This document shows positions 27,315-36,834 of a DNA stretch of 64,000 bases, one piece after another. Both the position numbers and the translations under genes were made by a program. The DNA comes from Vibrio japonicus (GTDB lineage: Bacteria; Pseudomonadota; Gammaproteobacteria; Enterobacterales; Vibrionaceae), in assembly GCF_024582835.1 (NCBI RefSeq), contig NZ_CP102096.1, forward strand, positions 1,550,001-1,614,000. Direction: 5' to 3'. The first letter of the stretch is position 1, and every line of letters starts with the position of its first letter. The notes below the pieces were generated by a model. That model had not been told where the DNA came from. It was given only the letters and a program-made list of their open reading frames with translations, and did not search any database.

Positions 27315-28517
27315 ATGGAAAATATAAATAAAATATCTTTGATTATGTGTGTCCTTTTATTGTGTTTTATTTCCACTATTTCATCCGCTAAAAACGTAGA
27401 GCCGATTGAAATTAATATCGCTTATTTAAAACAAAATATTAAGCGTCCCCCCGCTTTATCTAATGTGATAGAGCAAGCCGAAGATAGTGGCTACCAAGGT
27501 GCCTTGGCGGGCCTGGCTGATTCAAACAGTACCGGAAAATTTCTTAAGCAAAGCTTCCACCTGACGTTTGAGCAGTCAGATCTGGCTGATGATATTTTGG
27601 CCAGTCTAGATAACTCCTATCAACTGGGTACACGACTCTTTGTGGTCGACCTTGCAGCAGAGACACTGATTAAAGCGGATCAGTGGGCGCAAGATAAACC
27701 AGTATTGCTGTTCAATGTTAATGAATCATCTGATCGGTTTCGTAGCAAGCAGTGTTTAACTTCAGTACTTCATACCGTACCAAGTAACGCGATGCGCTCA
27801 GACGCTATTGCTCAGTGGTTGCTGAATAAGCGTCTTACTCAAGTGCTGGTTGTCAGTGGTGAAAGAGATGAAGATTCTGAGTTAAGTCAGTCGTTTCAAC
27901 GCTCGGCAAAACGTTTTGGTTTAAAGCTGATCGAGGAAAAACAATGGACGTTTAATTCGGATCTTCGCCGTAGTGCACAGCAGGAAGTGCCACTGTTTAC
28001 TCAGACGTTAAAAGAGTATGACGTGGTTTATGTCGCTGATAAATCGAAAGACTTTGCTGAGTATCTGCCTTTCAACACTTACTTACCACGACCTGTTGTC
28101 GGGTCGGCAGGATTAGAGGCGTTGTCATGGCATTCAGTGATCGAACAATGGGGCGCCGCTCAACTTCAAAAGCGTTTTTATCAACAAGCTAACCGAAGAA
28201 TGAATGAGCTCGATTTTAGTGCTTACCTGGCGGTGCGTAGCATCGGTCTGGCAGTGCATGAGCAGAAAAGTGCTGATTCACAACAGATCGCCAACTTCAT
28301 TAAGTCGGATGACTTTGCATTAGCAGCTTATAAAGGGAGAAAGCTCAGCTATCGAGCATGGAATGGTCAGTTGAGAATGCCAATGGCACTGGTGCAACCC
28401 CATGGCTTAGTCTCGCTTTCTCCACAAAATGGGGTGTTACACCCAAAAACAGAACTCGACACATTAGGTTTTGATGTTGAGGAAACAAACTGCGTTTCGA
28501 AAAAGGAGATTTTATGA
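27315..28517 (+). CDS. Periplasmic binding protein of the PQQ alcohol-oxidation ABC system
   Basis: The 400-residue protein has a signal peptide (cleavage near SSA-K) and a two-lobed periplasmic binding fold similar to branched-chain amino acid binding proteins (IEINIAYLKQN start, repeated Rossmann-like halves, KQCLTSVLHTVPSNAMRSDAIAQWLL). Genes of this type are a recognised companion family of PQQ alcohol dehydrogenase loci, placed with the YVTN protein and an ABC exporter. Its ligand is not known. It starts the five-gene plus-strand operon and overlaps the next gene by four bases. Confidence 0.82.
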   Translation: MENINKISLIMCVLLLCFISTISSAKNVEPIEINIAYLKQNIKRPPALSNVIEQAEDSGYQGALAGLADSNSTGKFLKQSFHLTFEQSDLADDILASLDNSYQLGTRLFVVDLAAETLIKADQWAQDKPVLLFNVNESSDRFRSKQCLTSVLHTVPSNAMRSDAIAQWLLNKRLTQVLVVSGERDEDSELSQSFQRSAKRFGLKLIEEKQWTFNSDLRRSAQQEVPLFTQTLKEYDVVYVADKSKDFAEYLPFNTYLPRPVVGSAGLEALSWHSVIEQWGAAQLQKRFYQQANRRMNELDFSAYLAVRSIGLAVHEQKSADSQQIANFIKSDDFALAAYKGRKLSYRAWNGQLRMPMALVQPHGLVSLSPQNGVLHPKTELDTLGFDVEETNCVSKKEIL

Positions 28518-29497
28518 AACCTGCATTCTTCGTCAGCTGTCTATTTGGTGCATTAGTAGGATTAACGCCTACGCTATCTAATGCCTCTGAACAGGCTTAT
28601 GTGACCAACGAAAAAGATGACGACATTTCAGTGATTGATATGAGTTCACTGGAGGTGATTAAAAAGATTCCGGTAGGACAAAGACCACGCGGAATCGTCT
28701 TTAATCACGATCAAACCCTTGCTTATATCTGTGCTAGTGATTCAGATACCATCCAAATTCTTGATCTCAAAACCGAGCAGATTATTGGTGAGCTTCCTTC
28801 CGGTGAAGACCCAGAAACCCTCGCGCTTCATCCCGATGGCAAAACCATCTATACCGCCAACGAAGATGATGCCCTGCTCACGGTTATTGATATTGAAACC
28901 CGCTCAGTGAAAACCCAAATTGATGTCGGTGTCGAGCCAGAAGGTCTAGCGGTTAGTCCTGATGGCAAGATCGTAATCGTAACATCAGAAACCACTAACA
29001 TGGTCCATTGGATTGATGCGGAAACGAACGAGAATTTTGATAACACCCTAGTCGCTGAGCGTCCTAGATCGGCAATGTTCTCTAAAGACAGTAAGCGTTT
29101 ATGGGTGAGCTCTGAAATCGGTGGCGAGCTGGTGGTGATTGACGTTGCAACGCGTAAGATCATTAAAACCTTTACCTTTGAAATTGATGGAATCCATAAA
29201 GACCGTGTTCAACCTGTTGGCGTTGAATTAAGTGACGATGGTAAGTATGCCTATGTTGCTTTAGGCCCAGCGAACCATGTCGCTGTGATTAAGCGTGATG
29301 ACTTAACCATTGAAGAGTATCTGCTGGTTGGTCGCCGAGTATGGCAACTAGGTTTCAATAAGGATCAGAGCTTATTACTGACGACAAATGGTGTTAGTGG
29401 TGATGTTTCTGTGATTGATACGAATAAACACAAGGTCGTTAAGTCAGTTAAAGTAGGACGCTACCCTTGGGGCGTGGCGATTAAGGATACACTATGA
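28514..29497 (+). CDS. Periplasmic YVTN beta-propeller protein
   Basis: The 327-residue protein has a signal peptide (about residues 1-24) and about seven YVTN repeats, such as AYVTNEKDDDISVIDMSS, AYICASDSDTIQILDL, IYTANEDDALLTVIDIE and AYVALGPANHVAVIK. This type of propeller accompanies PQQ alcohol oxidation loci between the binding protein and the ABC ATPase. It may bind a partner protein or a cofactor; the role is unknown. It overlaps both neighbours by four bases, so the genes are tightly co-translated. Confidence 0.88.
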   Translation: MKPAFFVSCLFGALVGLTPTLSNASEQAYVTNEKDDDISVIDMSSLEVIKKIPVGQRPRGIVFNHDQTLAYICASDSDTIQILDLKTEQIIGELPSGEDPETLALHPDGKTIYTANEDDALLTVIDIETRSVKTQIDVGVEPEGLAVSPDGKIVIVTSETTNMVHWIDAETNENFDNTLVAERPRSAMFSKDSKRLWVSSEIGGELVVIDVATRKIIKTFTFEIDGIHKDRVQPVGVELSDDGKYAYVALGPANHVAVIKRDDLTIEEYLLVGRRVWQLGFNKDQSLLLTTNGVSGDVSVIDTNKHKVVKSVKVGRYPWGVAIKDTL

Positions 29498-30222
29498 CCC
29501 TAAAGGTAACGGATCTAAGCTATGACTACGGCCGACAGCCGGTTTTGAAGCAGGTTTCGTTGCAGCTGAATTCAGGGGTTAATGTGTTGCTCGGACCAAA
29601 CGGAGCAGGCAAGAGCACGCTGTTTTCATTGCTGACAGGACTTTATGTCAGCAAGCAAGGAGACATCGCCTATGGCGATCTCTCCTTAACTAAGCAACCG
29701 CGAGCCGTTCGCGCTCTGCTAGGCGTGGTTTTTCAACAAAGCACACTAGATTTAGACTTAACCGTTAAGCAGAACCTACTTTATCACGCATCTCTACACG
29801 GTCTTTCTGCCAAGCAAGCACTCGCCAATATCGATGATATTCTGACAGATTTAAAGCTGTCACAACGTTTAAGCGATCGTGTTCGAACCCTTAATGGCGG
29901 GCATAGAAGAAGGCTCGAAATCGCCAGAGCTTTGATGCATCAACCTAAGTATTTACTGCTTGATGAACCGACGGTGGGTTTAGATAACGAAAGCCGTCAG
30001 TTAATCATCGGTCATATCAGAAAACTGGCTCAAGCCAGAGGGATTTGCGTTGTCTGGACGACGCATTTAATGGACGAAGTATGTGAGCAGGATAACCTGA
30101 TAGTGCTTAACCGCGGTGAGGTCAAAGCTCAAGGTATCTGTGCGGAATTATGCTGTACACACAAGGCTGAACAGGTTTATCAGCTCTACCACATACTTAC
30201 AGATAGTGCGGAGATCATGTGA
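29494..30222 (+). CDS. ABC transporter ATPase of the PQQ alcohol-oxidation locus
   Basis: The 242-residue ATPase has Walker A GPNGAGKST, a signature region LNGGHRRRLEIARAL (a variant of LSGGQ), Walker B YLLLDEP and the switch His in TTHLMDE. It pairs with the ABC-2-type permease encoded next, with a four-base overlap. Such exporters (PedB/PedC-like) are found in PQQ alcohol dehydrogenase loci; the cargo is unknown. Confidence 0.93.
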   Translation: MTLKVTDLSYDYGRQPVLKQVSLQLNSGVNVLLGPNGAGKSTLFSLLTGLYVSKQGDIAYGDLSLTKQPRAVRALLGVVFQQSTLDLDLTVKQNLLYHASLHGLSAKQALANIDDILTDLKLSQRLSDRVRTLNGGHRRRLEIARALMHQPKYLLLDEPTVGLDNESRQLIIGHIRKLAQARGICVVWTTHLMDEVCEQDNLIVLNRGEVKAQGICAELCCTHKAEQVYQLYHILTDSAEIM

Positions 30223-31010
30223 GTTTTCAACAATACCGTTACTGTTTCATTGGTGTTATCAAACGTGAGTTTCTGCGTTTTGTGCAGCAAAGAAGTCGTT
30301 TACTGAGCGCTTTGATTCGTCCATTATTGTGGTTGCTCGTGTTTGCAGCCGGCTTCCGTGCTGCGCTCGGGGTTTCGATCATGGAGCCTTATGGAACCTA
30401 CATTACTTATCAGCAATATATTACCCCAGGATTGTGTTGCATGATTGTGCTTTTCAATGGCATGCAAAGTTCACTTTCGATGGTTTACGATCGAGAAATG
30501 GGCAGTATGAAGTTGTTGTTGATGAGTTCATTGCCGAGGCCGCTATTGCTGCTGTCGAAACTGGTTTCTACGGCGGTATTATCACTTGTTCAGGTGTGTA
30601 TCTTTCTGTTAATTGTGCAGATGGTGGGGGTTGATACCCCTTTACTCGGTTATCTCACGGCTATTCCCGCAATCTTCTTAATCTCATTTTTTCTTGGTGC
30701 GCTCGGCTTACTGCTATCCAATTTGATTAAGCAGCTAGAGAACTTTGCTGGGGTGATGAACTTCATCATCTTTCCGATGTTCTTTCTTTCCAGTGCCCTT
30801 TATCCATTATGGAAAATGAAAGAAGCGAGTTTGTGGCTATTTTGGATCTGCAACTTCAATCCGTTTAGCTACTGCGTTGAGCTCTTGCGCTTTGCCCTTT
30901 ATCAACAACTGAACGTTCAAGCCTTTGGTGTTGTATTTTTCGCAACATTAGTGGTCTCTGTGGTCGCTATTTATAGCTTTGAACCTAAACAAGTGAGTCG
31001 TCGAGGATAG
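30219..31010 (+). CDS. ABC-2-type permease of the PQQ alcohol-oxidation locus
   Basis: The 263-residue inner membrane protein has about six membrane segments and the ABC-2 export permease layout: N-terminal KREFLRFVQQRSRLLSALIRPLLWLLVFA, then YITPGLCCMIVLFNGMQSSLSMVYDREMG and a late FIIFPMFFLSSALYPLWKM. It resembles PedC-type permeases. It works with the ATPase encoded just before it and is followed, one base later, by a prolyl aminopeptidase gene. Confidence 0.9.
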   Translation: MSFQQYRYCFIGVIKREFLRFVQQRSRLLSALIRPLLWLLVFAAGFRAALGVSIMEPYGTYITYQQYITPGLCCMIVLFNGMQSSLSMVYDREMGSMKLLLMSSLPRPLLLLSKLVSTAVLSLVQVCIFLLIVQMVGVDTPLLGYLTAIPAIFLISFFLGALGLLLSNLIKQLENFAGVMNFIIFPMFFLSSALYPLWKMKEASLWLFWICNFNPFSYCVELLRFALYQQLNVQAFGVVFFATLVVSVVAIYSFEPKQVSRRG

Positions 31011-31011
31011 G

Positions 31012-32079
31012 ATGGTTATTGAGGCGCAAAGAGAGCTCTATCCTGAGATTGAGCCTTACCAAAGCTTTATGCTACCGATGAAGGCGGCACAGGGGGAGCA
31101 GTGTCATCACATCTATGTGGAGCAGTGCGGAAACCCAGATGGCATTCCCGTGCTGTTTCTGCATGGTGGCCCAGGTTCAGGTTGTCGACCATCACATCGC
31201 CGACTGTTTGATCCCAGCAACTACCGAATCATCCTGTTTGACCAGCGTGGTTGTGGCCGTTCCAAGCCCTATGGTTCGATTAAGGACAATACTAGCGCGC
31301 ATTTAGTCGCGGATATGGAGCAGATCAGGCAGCATCTTAAGATCGAAAAATGGATTTTGTTCGGTGGCTCTTGGGGAGCAACTTTGGGGCTTATCTATGC
31401 GCAGAAGCATGCAGAGCGAATCGCGGGTCTGGTGCTAAGAGGCGTCTTTCTAGGCCGTAAACAAGACATTGATTGGGTCTATGGTCATTCAGGCGCTGCA
31501 AAACTGTTTCCTTTCCAGTGGGCTACATTGATGTCTTTACTCACTAGTGAAGAGCAGTCATCACCGATTGAAAGCATTTATCGTCACTTAAATGGCCAAG
31601 ATGAGCCGCTTAAACTCAAGCTCAAACAGGCACTTGACGTATGGGAGAATCAATTGGTTACGTTAACACCACAACCAACGGCAGAGTCTCCAGACTTTGA
31701 ACAACTTGCTGCTAATGAATCTAAACGGATTCAACTTCACTACTGTATCCATGACTGTTTTATCGATCAGCCTCTATTGTCGAGGCCATTCGCGTTAACG
31801 GACGTGCCATGTCATATTATCCAAGGACAATATGATATGGTCTGCCCGCTAGAACAAGGATGGCAGTTGTATCAAGCGAATCCAGAATTTAACTTCAAAG
31901 TTGTTCCTTTGTCAGGGCATGTGGCGAGTGAGCCATTAATACAAGATGCGCTGCTCAACCTAATGGACAACTTGGCGTGTTTAGAGAACAAAAAACCAAC
32001 GCATGCCACCTCACCGAAAACTAATGACTGTGTTGACCAACCTAGCGCACAAGGGGTAAAACCTTTGCAGCGGTTTTAG
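31012..32079 (+). CDS. pip: Prolyl aminopeptidase (alpha/beta hydrolase, S33)
   Basis: The 355-residue enzyme removes N-terminal proline from peptides. It shows the S33 pattern: FLHGGPGSGCRPSHRRLFDP oxyanion region, FDQRGCGRS, nucleophile Ser120 in GGSWG, LRGVFLGRKQDI, and the late GQYDMVCP Asp and SGHVASEP His of the triad. Its start follows the permease stop by one base, so it belongs to the same operon. A link with PQQ peptide breakdown or with the exported cargo is possible but unproven. An extra C-terminal tail of about 30 polar residues follows the catalytic domain. Confidence 0.9.
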   Translation: MVIEAQRELYPEIEPYQSFMLPMKAAQGEQCHHIYVEQCGNPDGIPVLFLHGGPGSGCRPSHRRLFDPSNYRIILFDQRGCGRSKPYGSIKDNTSAHLVADMEQIRQHLKIEKWILFGGSWGATLGLIYAQKHAERIAGLVLRGVFLGRKQDIDWVYGHSGAAKLFPFQWATLMSLLTSEEQSSPIESIYRHLNGQDEPLKLKLKQALDVWENQLVTLTPQPTAESPDFEQLAANESKRIQLHYCIHDCFIDQPLLSRPFALTDVPCHIIQGQYDMVCPLEQGWQLYQANPEFNFKVVPLSGHVASEPLIQDALLNLMDNLACLENKKPTHATSPKTNDCVDQPSAQGVKPLQRF

Positions 32080-32214
32080 CCCTATAGCCTACTTAATCCT
32101 TAACCACTTCCCCACTTTTGGAAAATCTCTCCCTGACACTTAAGTTATTCATGTTGTTGTCATACTCGACAAGTAGTCTCACCGAGTCATTTGATTAACA
32201 CCTATATCATTCAC

Positions 32215-32469
32215 ATGGGACAGAAAATTCATCCAAAAGACGAAAGAATCGTGCAGCTATTGCAGCAACAAGGTTTGATAAAAAGAGAAGTAAAAACACG
32301 TTTGAAAAGCGAAGTTTACCGCCTACAAACTGACGAGATCGTCAAAATTAATAACTATGCCGAGCACTTTGGGCTAAGCGCAAAACAAAAGTTGATCGAT
32401 GAAATACTCGACCTTCGCCGTGAAACTATGATTTCTAGGCTCACAAAAGCTCAGGTTGTTGCTCTATAA
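32215..32469 (+). CDS. Small hypothetical protein
   Basis: The 84-residue protein is basic and Lys/Leu-rich with likely helices and a LKSEVYRLQTDEIVKINNYAEHFGLSAKQKLIDE core. I set the start at ATG 32215; a TTG at 32191 in frame would add eight residues. Neither has a clear ribosome site. No family recognised. A hairpin follows at 32485-32512. Confidence 0.6.
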   Translation: MGQKIHPKDERIVQLLQQQGLIKREVKTRLKSEVYRLQTDEIVKINNYAEHFGLSAKQKLIDEILDLRRETMISRLTKAQVVAL

Positions 32470-32484
32470 ATGATAAATGCAAGT

Positions 32485-32512
32485 TCAGCCCCTCTTATAA
32501 AAGAGGAGCTGA
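32485..32512. terminator. Hairpin between hypothetical gene and convergent GST gene
   Basis: A 12-bp stem with one mismatch (TCAGCCCCTCTT with AAGAGGAGCTGA) and a four-base loop; T-run is short. Confidence 0.6.
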
Positions 32513-32529
32513 TTTACTACCGACTTAAC

Positions 32530-33177
32530 TTAAGCAGGAATACCAGCCTCGTCCTCATCGACAATGTCCGTTTCTAAACTTGCTTCCGCGAGCCATTTTT
32601 GTACAGCCGCGCTGTTGAGTTGCTTTTGCTGATACTGTTTTGCCTTGTCAGAGAGTTCTATACCGTAAGTTTTGAACCTCAGTGCAACAGGCGCATACAT
32701 TGCATCCGCAATAGACCACTCTCCAAACAGCCAACCTTCTGAATGCTCTTCCATCTGTTTGGACCAAATAGCATCGATTCGTGCGATGTCTTTTACCGCA
32801 CCATCACTGAATTCGACGTGTCGTGCGGCCCTGCAGTTCATTGGTAATTCATTGCGTAAGCAGGAAAAGCCAGAATGCATTTCAGCAGAGATCGATCTTG
32901 CTATGGCTCTTTCCTCTTTCGACTCGGGCCATGCTTTTCCGTTTAAGTACGTTTCGTTCACGTATTCCAGAATCGCAATTGAATCCCATATCGCCAGCCC
33001 TTCATCGACAAGCGTCGGCACTTTTTCGTTTTGCGATACTTGATTAAGCGTGTTGTAAAAATCCTCTGTGAAGAGCTTTAGCTTAATAATGTCTACGTCT
33101 AACCCGTACTGCTCAAAAATAAGCCAAGCGCGCAATGACCAGCTCGAGTAGTTTTGGTTACCAATATAGAGTTTCAT
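32530..33177 (-). CDS. Glutathione S-transferase family protein
   Basis: The 215-residue cytoplasmic protein has an N-terminal thioredoxin-like domain (MKLYIGNQNYSSWSLRAWL, with Ser residues in the active loop) and VPTLVDEGLAIWDSIAILEYVNETY, the glutathione-binding segment with the D-S pair, then an all-helical C-terminal domain. I place the start at 33177 (MKLYIG), where a GGAGA site lies seven bases upstream; an in-frame ATG lies four codons earlier. The substrate cannot be told. Confidence 0.88.
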   Translation of the reverse strand: MKLYIGNQNYSSWSLRAWLIFEQYGLDVDIIKLKLFTEDFYNTLNQVSQNEKVPTLVDEGLAIWDSIAILEYVNETYLNGKAWPESKEERAIARSISAEMHSGFSCLRNELPMNCRAARHVEFSDGAVKDIARIDAIWSKQMEEHSEGWLFGEWSIADAMYAPVALRFKTYGIELSDKAKQYQQKQLNSAAVQKWLAEASLETDIVDEDEAGIPA

Positions 33178-33201
33178 CCCTGTCTCCATGTGTTCAATGA
33201 A

Positions 33202-33774
33202 TTAATCGAATAGCTCAATCACTAATTTATTATCTTTTACCACTAAATTCGGGCTTGCTGATTTCAAAAGCACCGATTTCACTTGAGCGCTATCGAGTTT
33301 GTAGACTGGCTGCTGAGAAAGTGCGTAGCCAATCAATGATACCGCGGGTTTTAACAGCGTCTTCAATTCAGGGGTAAACAACTGACTACGTTCATCAAAG
33401 TGCTCTAGTCTTAGCGACTTCAGAAAAATTTCTCCCGTCTCTTTGTCATATTCAGGAATCGCACTAAATTCGAGGTCAATATCCAACTCTCGCTTGCGAT
33501 CATTCAACATTTGCACTTTACCGCTCGTATTGGCAAACACTGAAACACGATCTTTGTCTGCTCGACCAATTTTCACTTCCAGATCATCGACTGACACTTG
33601 CGCGTACATCACGTTCTCAATACCAACGGTCTGATTTAAGTTCGCGTTGTCATTCAAGTATTTTGTCATCTCTTGTTCTGAAATACTGTAGGTAGCACAG
33701 CCTCCCATCACCAACGTCATAAACATCAGTGCAAGCATTGTTAGTTTTTTTCTTATCATCAATAATTTACTCAT
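33202..33774 (-). CDS. DUF1439 outer-membrane-type lipoprotein, YceB-like
   Basis: The product (190 residues from MSKLLM; up to 202 from an earlier ATG) has a lipoprotein signal peptide with lipobox MGGC followed by ATYSISEQEMTKYL, the DUF1439/YceB N-terminus. The later YALSQQPVYKL and KDNKLVIELF segments also fit. YceB is a lipoprotein of unknown role with a lipid-binding-like fold. The start is uncertain, because none of the candidate ATGs has a strong ribosome site. It is 24 bases upstream of the GST start and could be in one unit with it. Confidence 0.8.
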   Translation of the reverse strand: MSKLLMIRKKLTMLALMFMTLVMGGCATYSISEQEMTKYLNDNANLNQTVGIENVMYAQVSVDDLEVKIGRADKDRVSVFANTSGKVQMLNDRKRELDIDLEFSAIPEYDKETGEIFLKSLRLEHFDERSQLFTPELKTLLKPAVSLIGYALSQQPVYKLDSAQVKSVLLKSASPNLVVKDNKLVIELFD

Positions 33775-33867
33775 ATTAACTTTTTGGAAATACATCAATT
33801 TTAGCATCATCTGCTCTTTTCAGAGTCCCGTGATAGATAAGTTTTGCCGCCATTGAAGTGAATTGAT

Positions 33868-34845
33868 TCAGCGTTGTTCAGTGAATGTGACCTCTTGATA
33901 GCTCCAATCAAACTTATCGCAAATACGGATCAGCTCTTTCTCATCGGATTGGGTTTGCGTGACTAACCAGTTAAGTAATTCGTCAGTAATTGGAGAGCGT
34001 TTCTTTTGGTAACAGTAATATTGCCAGTCACTGTGCTGCAGCGAGATATTCTTAGGACATTTCAAGAACTGACGCTTTATTTCAGGCAGTACCAAAAGCA
34101 AGTCTGTGACTGTGACACCTTGACCAGATAAACACCCGCTCAGTGCTAAATCCAAGCTGTAAAACACCGTGTCCCTCCCCTTTTTAACGCCTTGCAACTT
34201 GGCGTTTTTCAACCATATTTTCCAATCTTGATGATCAAGGGTGGCATGTAAATGTGGTAGAGAAAGTAAATCATCGAGTTGGATTTCTTTGTTAGAGAGG
34301 AGTTCGGAATAAACCGGGGCCATGTATTCATGTCTTAAAAAAGTAACACCTCGCTTACCTGCGTATTTATCACCTTGTCGCGTATTGATGATGAGTAAAT
34401 CGCAGTCTTCCGCTTCAAGAACGGGATCTTCGTCGATCGATGGAATGATGACGATTTCATGTTCCGGGTATTTTTCATTCAACCAAACGACTTGGGGCAT
34501 GAGTACTCGTGTCGCGTAGCTTAATGCGCTTTTGATGACGATACGACTTTTACTCGGAGCTTGCCATTGGGCGATTAAGGCGTCCAAATTCGAGTAGTTT
34601 TTTCTTAATACTTCGTATAACTCTTTTCCCCTTTCACTCAGCTCTATCGAACGGTGCTTTCGAATAACTAAAGATGAGCTCAAATCATTCTCAAGCTGTT
34701 TAATTTGTCGGCTCACCGCACTTTGCGTCACGTTCAGTTCTTCAGACGCTTTCGTAAAGCTCATAAGGCGTGCAACAGATTCAAACACTTTAAATGCGTT
34801 GTGCGAATAAGGAAGATGTTGATAAGGATACATAAGCGAATTCAC
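33868..34845 (-). CDS. LysR-type transcriptional regulator
   Basis: The 325-residue protein has the N-terminal LysR winged helix (AFKVFESVARLMSFTKASEELNVTQSAVSRQIKQLEND) and a GcvA/AmpR-like substrate domain. It is divergent from the MATE transporter gene; 30-93 bases separate the possible starts. The usual pattern is that such a regulator controls its divergent neighbour, which is inference here. The ligand is unknown. Confidence 0.92.
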   Translation of the reverse strand: MNSLMYPYQHLPYSHNAFKVFESVARLMSFTKASEELNVTQSAVSRQIKQLENDLSSSLVIRKHRSIELSERGKELYEVLRKNYSNLDALIAQWQAPSKSRIVIKSALSYATRVLMPQVVWLNEKYPEHEIVIIPSIDEDPVLEAEDCDLLIINTRQGDKYAGKRGVTFLRHEYMAPVYSELLSNKEIQLDDLLSLPHLHATLDHQDWKIWLKNAKLQGVKKGRDTVFYSLDLALSGCLSGQGVTVTDLLLVLPEIKRQFLKCPKNISLQHSDWQYYCYQKKRSPITDELLNWLVTQTQSDEKELIRICDKFDWSYQEVTFTEQR

Positions 34846-34938
34846 ATAACTTCAACTCATACCAGAGTGGCATAAATGTTATTTGAACACCAGCACCAAA
34901 TTGCTTACCTTAATGTGACAACGATCACGAGGCAAATA

Positions 34939-36279
34939 ATGAAAAAAATATTAACGTTGGCATTACCATTGATTATTTCACAACTCATCGCGATGGCTTT
35001 GGTGCTCACCGATGTGTGGATGATGTCGCGTCTCAGCGTGTCTGCAATCGCGGCGGGCGGTTTAGGTGCCTCCATCTTCTCGTTCATCTTTATTATTGCA
35101 AGCAGCACAGTAGGTTGTGTGGCAAATTTGATTGCTATCGCCTACGGCCAGCGAATCGCGAGACCAGAACACGGAAACCAGCAGATACGTTTAGCGGTTA
35201 AAGGTGCCGTGCTATTGTCTGCTTTACTCTCTGTCACGCTCACCCTATGTTTTTCGTTTGTCCCTGAACTCATCACGTTCGCTAAGCAACCAACAGAACT
35301 TATCGAGCCCGCAATGGATTACGTGGACACCTTAAAATGGGCGATGTTTCCTTCATTAATTCTGCTCGTATTACGAGGGCTGACTAGTGCGTTAGGAAAT
35401 ACCAAATCGATCATGGTGATGTCATTATTGACCGTCACCCTTAATGTGCCTATCAGCTACGTGCTGGCGTTTGAATTCGGCTTCGGGCTTTCAGGCCTTG
35501 GTGCTGGCACCTCCTTGGCGGCACTTATCGTCATGCTAGGTTATGGATACTGGGTATTTAAACGCCCTAAATATGTCTCTTTTGCACCTTGGCGCAACCT
35601 TGACGAATATTCATGGAAGTTGATGAACCCTCTGCTTGCGATGGGCTTTCCTATTGCGCTTGCCGCACTTTTGGAGCACGGTCTAATCTATGGTGGCACA
35701 TTGATGGCGGGGACAATCAGCGTCGCTGCACTTGCGCTCCACCAAATCCTACTTCAGTGCCTGAGTTTTACATGGAACATCAATTTCGGGTTCTCGCAAG
35801 CAGCGGCCATTCTAGTTGGCCAAGATTTTGGCGCAGGAAATTATGATGGCATTAAACGCACAGCTATTCGCAGTTTTGGTATTACGACGGTTTTGAGTAT
35901 TGTCATAGCTGGCGGATTCATACTGTGGCCAGAACTCATTGCCGACATGTTTAATTTAGATCCTGCACTAACTACGTTACTGACCGCGGTTCTTTGGGTG
36001 GTGGCCTTGTCGTTTATTGTCGATGCTTGGCAGCTGTTGGCGATCAACTTACTTCGCGGAATGAGAATTGTGGTGGCTCCAACCATCATGACAGCGATCG
36101 GTTACTGGGCTTTTGGACTACCAGCGTCATGGCTGCTAATGGACGCTTTTGGTCTTGCTGGGATCTGGGGCGGTATTGGAATTGGCCTTGGAGTGACGGG
36201 GATCTTGCTACTGGTGCAATTATTGCTTTCTATTAAGAAACATCACGGACTGGATTCACTTGCTGTCGCGGCCAGTTAG
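34939..36279 (+). CDS. MATE family efflux transporter
   Basis: The 446-residue inner membrane protein has about twelve hydrophobic segments in two similar halves. MATE features include LPLIISQLIAMALVLTDVWMMSRL, GLGASIFSFIFIIASS and a late GFPIALAALLEHGLIYGG. It exports cationic drugs or metabolites using sodium or protons. I place the start at 34939, where GAGG precedes ATGAAAAAA; an earlier ATG at 34876 would add 21 polar residues. It is divergent from a LysR regulator gene. Confidence 0.9.
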   Translation: MKKILTLALPLIISQLIAMALVLTDVWMMSRLSVSAIAAGGLGASIFSFIFIIASSTVGCVANLIAIAYGQRIARPEHGNQQIRLAVKGAVLLSALLSVTLTLCFSFVPELITFAKQPTELIEPAMDYVDTLKWAMFPSLILLVLRGLTSALGNTKSIMVMSLLTVTLNVPISYVLAFEFGFGLSGLGAGTSLAALIVMLGYGYWVFKRPKYVSFAPWRNLDEYSWKLMNPLLAMGFPIALAALLEHGLIYGGTLMAGTISVAALALHQILLQCLSFTWNINFGFSQAAAILVGQDFGAGNYDGIKRTAIRSFGITTVLSIVIAGGFILWPELIADMFNLDPALTTLLTAVLWVVALSFIVDAWQLLAINLLRGMRIVVAPTIMTAIGYWAFGLPASWLLMDAFGLAGIWGGIGIGLGVTGILLLVQLLLSIKKHHGLDSLAVAAS

Positions 36280-36317
36280 CCTTTATCATCGCGGCTTGGT
36301 TTTAAAAAGAAGTAATC

Positions 36318-36770
36318 ATGACCGATCTCGAGCTAGAATTTGAACATATTTACCTTGAAGTACGAGCCGAACGCTGGCAACAAATCGATCGCTTCCTATT
36401 TAGCTATTTTTGCTTTCGTGAAGGGTATGTGACCAAAAATGGAAAACCAGATTGGGAACTCGCTCGAGAAAATGCACCTCGCTCATACAAAGTCGACTCA
36501 CTTAAAAACGCTGAACTTGAACCTATCGTGCCGCTAGAGGTGGTCATCGGCGAAATTAAACGCTACTTCCGAGATGGAGAGTTAACGCCGAGTGTGCTGC
36601 GTAGAATTTTAGATAGCCTATTGACCTATACTGTCATAACAAGGCAAGAGAAAGCACTGTTAAGGAATGCAGCCTTGCAGAATGCTATGCCTATCTCATG
36701 GTATAAAAATGGCGACAAAAACCCATATTTGCGGTTTAACCACGTCGACATCAAGATAAACCAATGTTGA
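36318..36770 (+). CDS. Hypothetical protein, 150 residues
   Basis: A soluble, mixed-charge protein (MTDLELEFEHIYLEVRAERWQQIDRFL start, later LRRILDSLLTYTVITRQEKALL). No signal peptide or known motif. The start has GAAG upstream. It is 38 bases after the MATE gene, in the same direction, and ends in a terminator. Family not recognised. Confidence 0.75.
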   Translation: MTDLELEFEHIYLEVRAERWQQIDRFLFSYFCFREGYVTKNGKPDWELARENAPRSYKVDSLKNAELEPIVPLEVVIGEIKRYFRDGELTPSVLRRILDSLLTYTVITRQEKALLRNAALQNAMPISWYKNGDKNPYLRFNHVDIKINQC

Positions 36771-36778
36771 GAACAACA

Positions 36779-36806
36779 AAAAGCCCTGCTGGATTAGCAG
36801 GGCTTT
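36779..36806. terminator. Bidirectional terminator between hypothetical gene and pheT
   Basis: AAAGCCCTGCT-GGATT-AGCAGGGCTTT, 11-bp perfect stem with flanking A and T runs. Confidence 0.9.
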
Positions 36807-36834
36807 GTATTTATAACAACACTATGTGTTTGAA

